Origin: Liopterus haemorrhoidalis
Taxonomy: Eukaryota > Arthropoda > Insecta > Coleoptera > Dytiscidae
Assembly (NCBI GenBank): GCA_963971575.1
Contig: OZ020611.1
Coordinates: 206,254,743 to 206,318,742, forward strand
DNA: 64,000 nucleotides
Direction of reading: 5' to 3'
The notes beneath the pieces were generated by a model, which had not been told where the DNA came from, made no database searches, and saw only the letters and a program-made list of their open reading frames with translations. Both the position numbers and the translations under genes were made by a program. Of the stretch, positions 52,901 to 54,750 are shown in pieces; position 1 is the stretch's first letter, and each line of letters starts with the position of its first letter.

Positions 52901-54027
52901 TGCGAGTCCAATTCAATAACTATATAGTTTTATAATTAAAATATAGTAAATTTAATTTAAATCGCACAAATTCTGAGCGTCAGTTGTAACCTACAACTTT
53001 TAAAATACTGTTATTTATTGTTTTATTTATTCTAACTTATAAATATATTCTAGTCATAGTTGTAGAGCGCCAAACATTTTTTTCTTTAAACCAGGAGTCT
53101 CCAAACTACGGCCCAGGGGGCAAATCCAGCCAGTGCACATTTTTAAAAAATATACTTACATAAAATCAACAATTTAAAACAATCAGGAAATCGCAAAATA
53201 AAACATAACTATAACTAAATTATATTCGAGTTTTAAAATTATTATTTTTATTAATATCACGATTATTGTTGTTTATTTTTAAAATCAAGCGCCAAGAGCT
53301 CTGAATTCAACTTACCACCATTTATTTAAGAAATTTTGATGTGGCCCACTTCCGAAAAGTTTGGAAAAAGTTTCCTTGCTCTAAACCAGAGCCGTAGGAA
53401 TGGGTTGGCATCGGGGCACTTGCCAGGGGTGCGAGGTTTGATTAGGGGCGCGCGGCCTGAAGAGGGCTGCTATTGTGTATACTTTGTCATTAAATGCGGA
53501 GATTAAGACCTTTTTTTTGCTCATCATTTGGATTTGAGGGAGGTGAGGACCTTTTTTATGCTCATCACTTGTATTTGACGAGTGAGGACCTTTTTCTTGT
53601 TTAAATAATTTACTTTACTTTGCTACGGCTCTGCTCTGAAGTATTAATTGAATAGAAAAACATGATATCTCTACAGATATTAATAATACTGAGTTATCCT
53701 TATCACCGGAAGAAATAATTTTCTTCTCTTATTTTTAATAAAAAATAATATGAATTTTAGTTTCCAAAACTATTACATTTTTTACTTTTATCATGAACGT
53801 GCAAAAATGCTTCAATGTTTACATATGCAAAATATTAAATTAACCGAGATAACAACAATAAAGTTAAAATCTAAAAATAAAACAAACTCACCTTTCTGTA
53901 TATTAATACTGGTGGCATCTCGCGACAAAACACCAATTAATAAATACGTTCCTGTTATACCTAACACAGCCACTAACCTAAACACTAAAGCTAATTTAAC
54001 ACGTTTGGTCCTGACTAGCAATGCCAT
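1895..54027 (-). CDS. NCKX-type Na+/Ca2+-K+ exchanger, 7 exons, 3' end beyond window
   Basis: K+-dependent Na+/Ca2+ exchanger of the SLC24 (NCKX) family, a multi-pass membrane protein that exports Ca2+ (with K+) in exchange for Na+. Seven exons join with matching phases (1,1,0,1,1,1,1) into about 401 codons. The order fits the family: N-terminal hydrophobic segment, luminal/extracellular Cys-Thr-Pro segment, helix 1, alpha-1 repeat with [19 protein letters not shown], helix block with [10 protein letters not shown], a short cytosolic loop, then alpha-2 with [19 protein letters not shown]. The short loop is more like the NCKX3/4/5-type proteins than the long-loop NCKX1/2. The final exon or exons (rest of alpha-2 and the last helices, roughly 100-150 residues in relatives) are not in the window. 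Introns reach 18 kb and are filled with transposons, all outside the splice sites. Family membership is certain; the exact paralogue (for example a zydeco-like one) cannot be decided here. Confidence 0.95.
2106..2404. mobile_element. pogo/Tigger-like MITE
   Basis: A 300-bp element with inverted ends: CAGTAAAACGTCGATTAACC on the left, and CAGTAAAATGCCAATTAGTC when the right end is read on the minus strand. TA lies next to both ends (two extra bases on the left). The CAGT-AA-start with TTAA-type subterminal sequence is typical of pogo/Tigger MITEs. No coding capacity. Confidence 0.55.
3758..4860 (-). mobile_element. pogo-like DNA element, internally deleted
   Basis: Inverted ends GGAGAAAGTGGGAGAATG (left) and GGGGAAAGTAGGGGAACC (right, minus strand), flanked by TA on both sides as expected for pogo/Tigger (TA target). 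Inside each end the octamer GTGCGCAC or close variants recur (about 3777, 3942, 3970, 3996, 4818, 4837), probably transposase-binding sites. Only the C-terminal part of a transposase-like protein remains; the DDE core is gone. Confidence 0.7.
4053..4465 (-). pseudogene. pogo-type transposase C-terminus with PHD-like zinc finger
   Basis: Two overlapping frames, shifted relative to each other near 4250-4290, together give a basic linker ([16 protein letters not shown]), an acidic stretch ([14 protein letters not shown]), and a Cys-rich finger: [18 protein letters not shown] followed by ICEFC. A C-terminal PHD-like finger of this kind occurs in insect pogo/Tigger-family transposases. I call it a transposon relic rather than a host chromatin gene because it sits between TA-flanked inverted repeats and is frameshifted. 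The catalytic domain is absent. Confidence 0.65.
5305..5395. repeat. Perfect 17-bp inverted repeat
   Basis: TTAGTTTTCGATTTATA at 5305-5321 is matched exactly in reverse complement at 5379-5395, with a 57-bp AT-rich spacer. It could be a very short MITE or a cruciform-forming hairpin. Confidence 0.6.
6541..6724. repeat. Perfect 21-bp inverted repeat, MITE-like
   Basis: The arms at 6541-6561 and 6704-6724 are exact reverse complements (core TGTTTCATTTTGTAATAC). The 142-bp spacer is non-coding. It resembles a small MITE, superfamily unknown. Confidence 0.6.
7087..8245 (-). pseudogene. LINE 3' end with RNase H domain
   Basis: C-terminal part of a jockey/I-like non-LTR retrotransposon ORF2. The RNase H domain shows [16 protein letters not shown], then [10 protein letters not shown], then [12 protein letters not shown] (the catalytic Asp of LTDSLSAL reads Asn), then [18 protein letters not shown]. 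The frame runs into two consecutive TGA codons after ITRLPIGH and then resumes as [16 protein letters not shown] to about 7425. The 3' end carries TAAC-type short repeats at 7088-7102, typical of such elements. It is 5'-truncated near 8200, and the Asn substitution plus stops make it inactive. Confidence 0.85.
8993..9202 (-). CDS. NCKX exon 6 (end of loop, second helix block)
   Basis: Acceptor ATTTTCAG ends at 9203; donor TTAG|GTAAGT follows 8993. 210 bp, phase 1 at both ends. It encodes [11 protein letters not shown], the end of the loop, then [16 protein letters not shown], which is the conserved WP-S--L--TIPDC motif of NCKX, and two further helices ending SAWLITILG. It joins exon 7 through a GGT codon. 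Confidence 0.95.
9395..9715 (+). pseudogene. LINE reverse transcriptase fragment
   Basis: A frame with stops reads EEVHQSC, then [19 protein letters not shown], then [14 protein letters not shown]: the RT stretch just before the catalytic YADD in RTE-like insect LINEs (relatives read G-RQGC--SPLLFNLY). Further on, [13 protein letters not shown] sequence follows in another frame. Badly decayed. Confidence 0.6.
10115..10245 (+). pseudogene. Possible LINE C-terminal scrap
   Basis: It reads [20 protein letters not shown], similar to the GAP-KRYKD-LK-SL segment near the C-terminus of insect LINE ORF2 proteins. Only about 40 residues, so tentative. Confidence 0.35.
10386..11324 (-). mobile_element. 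Internally deleted mariner with intact ends
   Basis: A complete mariner-like element: TA on both sides (10384-10385, 11325-11326) and terminal repeats CGAGGTCTGTTCAAAAAGTA (left) and CGAGGTCTGTTAAAAAAGTA (right, minus strand), matching over about 32 bp with one difference. At 939 bp it is shorter than the 1.3 kb of full elements because the middle of the transposase gene is missing. Confidence 0.9.
10468..11103 (-). pseudogene. mariner transposase, in-frame internal deletion
   Basis: An open frame of 211 residues starts at the ATG 11103-11101 ([16 protein letters not shown]). The N-terminal helix-turn-helix region is present ([29 protein letters not shown], and HTH-like [13 protein letters not shown]). 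The sequence then jumps from RRVAAKF directly to [14 protein letters not shown], so the first and second catalytic Asp are lost. The C-terminal [19 protein letters not shown] with the third Asp and the normal end remain. A full protein would be about 340-350 residues. It could bind ends but not cut. Confidence 0.85.
12809..13210 (-). mobile_element. mariner fragment, C-terminal half
   Basis: The left terminal repeat starts CGAGGGACATTCAATAATTA after TA (12807-12808). On the minus strand the transposase C-terminus reads [19 protein letters not shown], then [19 protein letters not shown], then a frameshift before [16 protein letters not shown] and a stop. It breaks off near 13210 with no right end. 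A different mariner lineage from the 10386 element. Confidence 0.8.
13462..14090 (+). pseudogene. mariner transposase relic, central deletion
   Basis: The N-terminal part reads [20 protein letters not shown] and HTH-like [20 protein letters not shown] stop follows, then the sequence jumps to [17 protein letters not shown] and [19 protein letters not shown], so the second and third catalytic Asp, 34 residues apart (DD34D), are kept while the first is deleted. Stops and a frameshift follow in the C-terminus ([16 protein letters not shown]). No terminal repeats recognised. Closely related to the scrap at 58660-58805. Confidence 0.8.
14640..14843 (-). CDS. NCKX exon 5 (cytosolic loop)
   Basis: Acceptor GTTTCAG ends at 14844. 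I chose the donor CTAG|GTAAGA after 14640 because it is a strong consensus and gives phase 1 into exon 6. The same frame stays open to a stop at 14569, but no good donor lies there. It encodes [14 protein letters not shown] and about 55 hydrophilic residues of the large cytosolic loop, including [10 protein letters not shown]. The whole loop between helix blocks is only about 70 residues, short for the family. Confidence 0.85.
14844..17646. other. NCKX intron 4, residual sequence
   Basis: Apart from the hAT-like element at 15752-16514, positions 14850-15740 and 16520-17640 hold no supported gene or RNA. Short open frames there are not convincing. Confidence 0.5.
15752..16514. mobile_element. 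Non-autonomous hAT-like element
   Basis: The ends are imperfect inverted repeats: CAATGATGTCCAAC on the left and CAACAATGTCCAAC on the right (minus strand), with subterminal GGGCCGC-type blocks near both ends (about 15810 and 16470). The flanking 8 bp are CTCTAAAC and CTCGAGAC, a decayed 8-bp target duplication (6 of 8). The interior is AT-rich and non-coding. Confidence 0.65.
17647..17794 (-). CDS. NCKX exon 4 (middle helices)
   Basis: Acceptor TTTCAG ends at 17795; donor ACAG|GTAAAT follows 17647. 148 bp, phase 0 in, phase 1 out. It encodes [16 protein letters not shown], the family-typical WWP..RD turn, then two helices ending [18 protein letters not shown]. It joins exon 5 as YILYITAMYFN, matching the LYV-xx-FN junction before the cytosolic loop in other NCKX proteins. 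Confidence 0.95.
18200..19465 (-). pseudogene. RTE-like LINE ORF2 C-terminus, split by a solo LTR
   Basis: On the minus strand the RT C-terminal region reads [20 protein letters not shown] and [19 protein letters not shown] (19465 to 19230). After the LTR insertion it resumes as [17 protein letters not shown], then [14 protein letters not shown] sequence, then [17 protein letters not shown] and the C-terminal WKLKEEEE stop near 18205. The latter part needs frameshifts and a TAG replaces a Trp before SILLYG. These motifs are typical of the LINE C-termini often labelled craniofacial development protein 2-like in insects. Inactive and 5'-truncated. Confidence 0.8.
18447..19229. mobile_element. 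Solo LTR inserted in the LINE
   Basis: A 783-bp block begins TGTAGCGAACC and ends GGTTCG-complementary ATTCGTTACA, with TG...CA and a short inverted end (TGTAGCGAA / TTCGTTACA). It is flanked by CATC and TATC, a near-perfect 4-bp duplication. Without it the LINE frame reads [13 protein letters not shown] without a break, which fixes both boundaries. No internal retrovirus-like genes remain, so it is a solo LTR of an LTR retrotransposon, family unknown. Confidence 0.7.
20668..21292 (-). mobile_element. PIF/Harbinger element
   Basis: The inverted ends begin AGGCTAGTACACACTAGTAG (left) and AGGCTACTACACACTAGTAG (right, minus strand), and both continue with ACATGTTGCGCGATT-type sequence. Direct TAA duplications (20665-20667, 21293-21295) match the 3-bp TWA target of PIF/Harbinger. 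625 bp, with a transposase N-terminal relic inside. Confidence 0.85.
20925..21269 (-). pseudogene. Harbinger transposase N-terminal fragment
   Basis: About 100 residues include [20 protein letters not shown] sequence (here [16 protein letters not shown]), [17 protein letters not shown] and [16 protein letters not shown]. This matches the N-terminal region of HARBI1/DDE_4 transposases before the catalytic domain (RRWWVR.., FFNYTRM-P--F--LL). The DDE core is deleted. It lies inside TAA-flanked inverted repeats, so it belongs to the element. Confidence 0.7.
21771..22655 (+). mobile_element. THAP-domain DNA transposon relic with long inverted repeats
   Basis: Two arms of about 235-245 bp (21771-22013 and 22425-22655) are inverted copies at roughly 90 percent identity by eye. 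Each starts AATAAATTTAAGATCGTAGC and ends near GTAGGTTATGG. The 410-bp interior encodes the start of a THAP protein. THAP DNA-binding domains occur in P-element-type and related transposases. I found no clear target duplication. Confidence 0.75.
22173..22322 (+). pseudogene. THAP zinc-finger N-terminus
   Basis: A frame of 49 residues starts [18 protein letters not shown] and continues [18 protein letters not shown]. This is the first half of a C2CH THAP finger (Cys pair, then -SFHRFP-). A TAG ends the frame and the second Cys/His pair is lost. Same family as the copy at 40946. Located between the long inverted repeats of the element. Confidence 0.75.
23303..23850 (-). pseudogene. jockey-like LINE 3' end with poly(A)
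   Basis: The minus strand reads [20 protein letters not shown], then [20 protein letters not shown] and [18 protein letters not shown], to a stop at 23473: the C-terminus of a jockey-type ORF2. The open frame is about 125 residues. Downstream is a 3' UTR ending in AATAAA (about 23315) followed by an A-run at 23302-23310, so the 3' end is complete. It is 5'-truncated, as usual for target-primed insertion. Confidence 0.85.
24890..25390. repeat. Diffuse AT-rich repeat shared with 58860-60260
   Basis: Loose units contain AACCGNAGGTNT-type blocks next to ATTTTTGAGATCTACG or AAAAATTCAAACC, long A or T runs, and spacers such as AGGTGTGCCCTTTACGAT. The same vocabulary recurs many times at 58860-60260. 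No coding sense. Confidence 0.5.
25395..26240 (+). pseudogene. LINE reverse transcriptase relic
   Basis: Shifted frames give RT motif A ([20 protein letters not shown]), motif C (QYADDTQM and [13 protein letters not shown], with a duplicated 10-bp unit at the catalytic site), then [28 protein letters not shown] and [20 protein letters not shown], then [12 protein letters not shown]. This is a jockey/CR1-type palm-to-thumb region. Stops and frameshifts make it dead. No 3' tail recognised. Confidence 0.85.
27060..27247 (-). CDS. NCKX exon 3 (alpha-1 repeat)
   Basis: Acceptor TTTTTTACAG ends at 27248; donor ATG|GTACGT follows 27060. 188 bp, phase 1 in, phase 0 out. It encodes the whole alpha-1 ion-binding repeat: [19 protein letters not shown], with the conserved SPE Glu that binds Ca2+ in the family, and [17 protein letters not shown], followed by the Cys-rich helix end. 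The SSSPELF core replaces the GSAPELF of vertebrate NCKX2 but keeps the Glu. Confidence 0.96.
27496..28805 (-). mobile_element. Near-complete DD41D (rosa-like) mariner
   Basis: A 1310-bp element whose terminal repeats are identical over 30 bp, starting CAAGGTGTCTCAAAAGAAAT on both strands. The flanking dinucleotides are TG (left) and TA (right), consistent with a mutated TA target. It contains one transposase gene broken only by a single stop. Perfect ends point to a fairly recent arrival. Confidence 0.9.
27602..28690 (-). pseudogene. DD41D mariner transposase with one nonsense codon
   Basis: Cut-and-paste transposase, 362 codons from ATG 28690-28688 ([20 protein letters not shown]). The N-terminal helix-turn-helix pair is present ([40 protein letters not shown]). 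The catalytic domain shows [17 protein letters not shown] (first Asp), [12 protein letters not shown] (second Asp) and [20 protein letters not shown] (third Asp). 41 residues separate the last two Asp, so the triad is DD41D, as in the rosa group. A TGA at about 28250 follows QVIE and the same frame resumes seven codons on. At this position relatives commonly have Trp, so a TGG to TGA change is likely. Confidence 0.9.
29374..30701 (+). mobile_element. Tc1-like element with IR/DR-type 3' end
   Basis: TA on both sides (29372-29373, 30702-30703). The right end read on the minus strand starts CAGTATTGGCCATAAAGATA; the left end CGGTAGAAATTGTGGCCAAA is a decayed version. The 15-mer GTTGCTATCTTTATG occurs at the right end (30677-30691) and again 173 bp inside (30504-30518), the direct repeats of an IR/DR-type Tc1 end. 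The left end and the N-terminal coding part are damaged. Confidence 0.8.
29559..30440 (+). pseudogene. Tc1 transposase, N-terminally truncated, catalytic Glu changed
   Basis: An open frame of 293 codons follows a TGA at 29556-29558. It opens near the GRPR hinge ([17 protein letters not shown]), so about the first 45 residues (first HTH) are missing. The second HTH region ([16 protein letters not shown]), [11 protein letters not shown] (first Asp), [18 protein letters not shown], and [17 protein letters not shown] (second Asp) are intact. The third catalytic position, 34 residues on, lies in [11 protein letters not shown]; relatives have NPIENLW, so the DD34E Glu is Lys here (AAA). The frame is otherwise open to NTGGYYTKY. 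First usable ATG is M at about 29697. Catalytically dead by inference. Confidence 0.85.
30715..31445 (+). repeat. Dispersed repeat carrying a tetranucleotide array, copy 1
   Basis: The unique flanks match two other copies at 44225-44700 and 44704-45132. The left part has AAAAGTTGATCAACTCGTGC and TATGAAGTTTCATAAAAATC; the right part has CATGCTAAAAATAGTCAAAA, ACGTTATGTAGGGACCTCAA and TTGGCGGTCGGTAA. Between them is the GACA/GACG array. The build recalls microsatellite-bearing elements of flies (mini-me and Helitron relatives), but I cannot prove that link. Confidence 0.75.
31001..31310 (+). repeat. (GACA/GACG)n microsatellite, about 310 bp
   Basis: An imperfect tetranucleotide array with a pure GACG block (about 31155-31217) between alternating GACAGACG (octamer) stretches. 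Because the period is not a multiple of three and has no stop codon, long open frames run through it on both strands; they are artefacts. Confidence 0.95.
32180..33350 (-). pseudogene. mariner transposase (DD34D lineage), frameshifted and interrupted
   Basis: From 33222 downward it reads [58 protein letters not shown] (first Asp) and [20 protein letters not shown]. After the MITE it continues [39 protein letters not shown] (second Asp) and [20 protein letters not shown] (third Asp). All three Asp survive, but frameshifts near both termini, a stop after SEWKK and the insertion inactivate it. Confidence 0.85.
32539..32775. mobile_element. hAT MITE nested in mariner
   Basis: 237 bp with ends CAGGGGTCGGCAACACGGCG (left) and CAGGGGCTGGCAACCTTTTT (right, minus strand). 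It is flanked by exact 8-bp duplications CTCTAAAG (32531-32538, 32776-32783). Removing it with one duplication rejoins the mariner transposase frame. GCGCCCT blocks sit beneath both ends. Confidence 0.95.
33530..34986 (+). mobile_element. hAT element with decayed transposase
   Basis: 1457 bp; both ends start TAGGGCTCTCAGA, and CCCGG-rich subterminal blocks follow on the left. Flanked by exact 8-bp duplications AATTAAAG (33522-33529, 34987-34994). The 3' third encodes a recognisable hAT dimerisation domain; the rest of the gene is full of stops. Confidence 0.9.
34293..34547 (+). pseudogene. hAT transposase C-terminal dimerisation domain
   Basis: 84 codons read [20 protein letters not shown], then [20 protein letters not shown] and a basic C-terminus to a TAA. 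The FSIPG-NA-VES-FS-M---RN pattern is the classic hAT C-terminal motif. Upstream pieces such as [18 protein letters not shown] are in frames broken by several stops, so no full protein can be made. Confidence 0.85.
35446..35661 (-). CDS. NCKX exon 2 (extracellular segment and first membrane helix)
   Basis: Acceptor TTTTCAG ends at 35662; donor ATA|GTAAGT lies at 35446/35445. 216 bp, phase 1 at both ends. It encodes the typical NCKX motif [15 protein letters not shown], then the first conserved helix ending [19 protein letters not shown], a strong family signature. It joins exon 3 through an AGT codon to read [18 protein letters not shown], which continues straight into the alpha-1 repeat. Confidence 0.95.
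36189..36932 (-). mobile_element. Harbinger-like element
   Basis: The inverted ends start AGGTGCGCTCAGCATAAGC (left) and AGGTGCGTTCGGCATAACT (right, minus strand), flanked by the direct trinucleotide TGT (36186-36188, 36933-36935). 744 bp. It contains a short frame resembling the start of a Harbinger transposase. The TGT target is off the usual TWA, so the superfamily call is moderate. Confidence 0.55.
36510..36713 (-). pseudogene. Possible HARBI1-like transposase N-terminus
   Basis: 67 residues from a good ATG ([20 protein letters not shown]) to a stop after NLKSF. The segment [19 protein letters not shown] resembles the F--HFRL---TFE-L region before the DDE core of Harbinger transposases. 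It lies between the inverted ends of the element. Short, so tentative. Confidence 0.4.
37809..39171. mobile_element. Non-autonomous hAT element with internal end copies
   Basis: 1363 bp with ends CAGTGCCGGCTCCACACGG and CAGTGCCGGTTCTAGGGGTT (minus strand), flanked by exact 8-bp duplications GGTACAGT (37801-37808, 39172-39179). A second end-like block (AATGCCGGCTCCACAATAG, GGGCGCC) lies at about 38067 and another (CAGGGCCGCGCCAAGCGGGG) at 38858, so related elements are nested or the end is duplicated. No transposase. The right duplication overlaps the end of a pogo-like relic. Confidence 0.85.
39174..39830 (+). pseudogene. pogo/Tigger-like relic
   Basis: It begins TACAGTGAATATCGTTTGTA, a TA plus CAGT-type pogo end, and carries further ATAACGACG blocks to about 39360. 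Downstream a 73-residue frame from 39460 has [40 protein letters not shown] and an acidic tail, like the C-terminal region of Tigger/jerky-type transposases (ELT-DEI motif). No DDE core. Superfamily inferred. Confidence 0.45.
40946..41625 (+). pseudogene. Second THAP-element relic
   Basis: From ATG 40946: [20 protein letters not shown], then [15 protein letters not shown]; a TAG follows, and further on [20 protein letters not shown] supplies the missing CxxH half of the THAP finger. The right end (about 41410-41625) matches the inverted arm of the 21771 element (CCATAACCTA, then CGCTACGATCTTAAA). No left arm found. Non-functional. Confidence 0.7.
42793..43338. mobile_element. GC-rich ends of degenerate hAT-like MITEs
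   Basis: Three end-like blocks lie close together: CAGGCCGGGGGCGTAGCCCC at 42793, CAGGGGTGTCGAACTGATTT at 43052, and CAGTGGCGCAGCCAGGATTT on the minus strand ending at 43338. A GCGGCCCGCGTGCCCTCGAA stretch at about 43275 is typical beneath a CAGGGGTGTCGAAC end. I cannot pair the ends or find duplications. Confidence 0.4.
44225..44700 (+). repeat. Microsatellite-bearing dispersed repeat, copy 2
   Basis: Same flanks as the 30715 copy (AAAAGTTGATCAACTCGTGC on the left; ACGTTATGTAGGGACCTCAA and TTGGCGGTCGGTAA on the right). Its GACA/GACG array is only about 84 bp (44503-44586). The next copy follows directly. Confidence 0.75.
44704..45132 (+). repeat. Microsatellite-bearing dispersed repeat, copy 3, cut by Harbinger
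   Basis: Head-to-tail with copy 2 but missing part of the left flank. Array about 128 bp (44903-45030) with GACA/GACG and interruptions. It stops at CAATACCTCCTTTA where a Harbinger element starts. Its last bases (ATTCGGTCGGTAA) reappear at 47542-47556 beyond that element, showing the order of insertion. Confidence 0.75.
45383..45600 (+). repeat. AT-rich minisatellite
   Basis: Tandem variants of TTAGTTTAAATATTAGTTTA and TTAGTTTAAAAATAAGTTTA alternate, giving a higher-order period of roughly 40 or 70 bp. It lies inside the Harbinger element between its left end and the Myb-like gene. Confidence 0.85.
46241..46695 (+). pseudogene. Harbinger accessory Myb/SANT-like gene relic
   Basis: ATG 46241 opens [20 protein letters not shown] and [19 protein letters not shown], the start of a Myb/SANT-like domain of the kind encoded by Harbinger accessory genes. 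A small deletion/frameshift follows, then [20 protein letters not shown] and ARQQLHDDK up to a possible donor (GGTATG). A further segment at 46535-46690 reads [20 protein letters not shown] and ends [15 protein letters not shown] with GTAAGT. In working elements this protein binds the ends and brings in the transposase. Confidence 0.7.
46765..47240 (-). pseudogene. Harbinger transposase N-terminal exons
   Basis: A short first exon (MDR, then donor AGA|GTAAGT near 47232) and an acceptor TTATTCCAG near 47085 lead to [40 protein letters not shown] and [18 protein letters not shown]. After a one-base frameshift it reads [20 protein letters not shown] and [11 protein letters not shown], which is the ALRFYATG landmark just before the DDE domain. 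The sequence is cut there, so no catalytic residues remain. Confidence 0.75.
47566..47745 (+). pseudogene. Unassigned C-terminal-like open frame
   Basis: About 60 residues with good codon sense: [40 protein letters not shown] and [16 protein letters not shown] to a TAG. I do not recognise it. It lies just right of the truncated microsatellite repeat and could be the C-terminus of an older transposon protein. Confidence 0.35.
48480..48765 (-). pseudogene. mariner transposase N-terminal scrap
   Basis: In two frames it reads [35 protein letters not shown] and [17 protein letters not shown], which matches the linker, second HTH and HLK-LGK--KLDKWVPH segment of mariner transposases. No catalytic part or ends found. 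Confidence 0.6.
48990..49018 (-). mobile_element. Single hAT-like end
   Basis: On the minus strand CAGTGCCGAATTAAG followed by TTTTTATGGGCCC resembles a hAT terminal repeat. No partner end or duplication recognised. Confidence 0.3.
49792..50115 (+). mobile_element. hAT-like element with internal minisatellite, copy 1
   Basis: It starts CAGAGCCGAAGCAACGGGTT and ends TTGCTACGGCTCT, matching the ends of the element at 53387-53633. The interior (about 49930-50050) has three tandem units of roughly 45-50 bp built on GACCTTTTTTTTGCTCATCA and CTTGGATTTGAGG. No clean duplication. Confidence 0.6.
50217..50938 (-). mobile_element. Harbinger element inserted in the LINE
   Basis: Inverted ends of about 48 bp share an exact block GATCGGCCGACAGTTTAGTC near both termini. 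Flanked by direct TAA (50214-50216, 50939-50941). On removing it with one TAA, the LINE frame continues from GVE to DISVL across the target. It carries a MADF-domain relic on the minus strand. Confidence 0.9.
50470..50653 (-). pseudogene. MADF-domain protein relic in Harbinger
   Basis: From ATG 50653 it reads [20 protein letters not shown] and [15 protein letters not shown], a TAG, then [18 protein letters not shown]. The LI-E--K-RP-LY ... D...K...WEE-C pattern is the MADF (Adf-1 type Myb/SANT) domain; the TAG most simply replaces the conserved Trp. Harbinger elements of insects can carry such a DNA-binding accessory gene. Dead by nonsense mutation and truncation. Confidence 0.75.
51664..52025. 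mobile_element. Possible decayed hAT-like element
   Basis: GGGATCAGCAACGGGCCCGT near 51671 resembles the GGGGTCGGCAAC end of the MITE at 32539, and AGTATGGCCCGCAAAAG occurs on the far side near 51975. No paired ends or duplication. Confidence 0.3.
52300..52400. repeat. Dispersed repeat shared with 57130-57235
   Basis: TTTTTGTCTCATATTCTGTA, ACCCAGAGGAGTTGATCTA and GTAATGCACATTGATGTGAA are close variants of sequence at 57133-57220 (TTTTTGTCCCACACCCTGTA, ACCCAGATGG-like, GTAATGTACATTGGTCTGAA). A shorter match starts at 49912. Type of element unknown. Confidence 0.55.
52540..52880 (+). mobile_element. hAT-like element with internal minisatellite, copy 2
   Basis: GGGGCGATGGCCCCTAGCAC and AAGGGGCGCCATTGCGAAGA are followed by four to five tandem units (52620-52800) of the same GACCTTTTTTTTGCTCNTCA plus CTTGGATTTTGAG type as at 49930 and 53490. 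The right side has AAGGGCGCCAAAACACGGCT and GCGGCTCTGC. Ends are not clean. Confidence 0.5.
53092..53378. mobile_element. hAT MITE
   Basis: 287 bp with left end CAGGAGTCTCCAAACTACGG and right end (minus strand) CAAGGAAACTTTTTCCAAAC, with GGCCC blocks beneath both. Flanked by CTTTAAAC and CTCTAAAC (7 of 8), an hAT-size duplication. Non-coding. Confidence 0.8.
53387..53633 (+). mobile_element. hAT-like element with internal minisatellite, copy 3
   Basis: The ends are exact inverted repeats CAGAGCCGTAG / CTACGGCTCTG, flanked by CTCTAAAC and CTCTGAAG (6 of 8). Its left duplication is the right duplication of the preceding MITE, so the two sit back to back. The interior has three GACCTTTTTTTTGCTCATCA-type units (53500-53600). 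Confidence 0.75.
53892..54027 (-). CDS. NCKX exon 1 (start codon, N-terminal hydrophobic segment)
   Basis: The first in-frame ATG (54027-54025) follows an in-frame TAA at 54066-54064. The only earlier alternative is a GTG, which I did not use. It encodes about 45 residues beginning [11 protein letters not shown], then the hydrophobic stretch [19 protein letters not shown], a signal peptide or signal anchor as expected at an NCKX N-terminus. The exon ends AAAG and is followed by the donor GTGAGT, leaving phase 1, which joins exon 2 to give a GAT (Asp) codon. A separate 5' UTR exon upstream is possible but not visible. Confidence 0.85.
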
Positions 54028-54503
54028 ATTTTTTACGCTAGTAACACAAAAATTCACGAATAATTATGCAAGGTTAGTTTGCACAAAACAAATAATTAAT
54101 TAGGTTTAATCATAAATAAACGTAATGTTAAATATTTTTCCACGACTTTGTTTCGTGTGAAGAAGACGAACACTTGTCGGGTAATGAGTACTGATTGATA
54201 GATTTGTTTAAGGTATATGACATGTTATCGGGAGATATCGGAGAAAAAGTATTGATAAGTTTGTTTACATAAAAGTAAATGTTCTATTTTACCATTTATT
54301 TTATCGAAAATTTTCCATCTTAGTATTATTCCAGAATGGATTGTTTTTAATAAGTTGTTTATGTTTTAACATAGATGGAATATTCTTGGAAATAATAAAA
54401 AAAAATATGTGAAATAAATAAAAAACAAATACTGAATGGCCAAAAATTAACTTTATTACTTAAATTTGCCTACATTTTGGTTTGGTTCAATTTTGGAAGT
54501 TCC

Positions 54504-54560
54504 TACGAGGGTTACCTTTTATGTTTTTACAAACGACCACTAGATGGCAATAATGATTTT
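54504..54560. mobile_element. Isolated mariner left end
   Basis: TACGAGGGTTACCTTTTATG followed by TTTTTACAAACGACCACTAG matches the left end of the mariner at 55795 with about two differences over 50 bp, then diverges. The two copies lie 1.29 kb apart, on either side of the foldback element. Confidence 0.7.
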
Positions 54561-54750
54561 TTGTATGTACGAGTAGTAGAATAATGGAAGCGTACGGTGC
54601 GGGGGGATAGGGGTATCCAGTGACTTATGCTGTTATTTACTGCATTTTTTTATTCAATCGTATGCATATACTGTTACGAGAAGACACTCTGGACTAAAAT
54701 CTTGAAATGTCTGACTTATTATTTATTTTACCTCAACAATGTATACGAGG

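Larger units (their letters stand above)
35662..53891. other. NCKX intron 1, residual sequence
   Basis: This is the largest intron (18.2 kb). Outside the listed elements, positions 35670-36105, 36940-37795, 39835-40940, 41630-42790, 43345-44220, 47750-48475, 49025-49605, 51080-51660, 52410-52540, 52885-53085 and 53645-53890 show no supported gene or RNA. At 36110-36188 a pogo-like end fragment (CCATTTACGCGG and AAATGGAGGGATTACTG) abuts the next element. Confidence 0.5.

Noticed and set aside
54028..54057. GTG start ten codons upstream of the NCKX ATG
   Set aside because: A GTG start is not expected in a eukaryotic nuclear gene; the ATG at 54027 is the first after an in-frame TAA.
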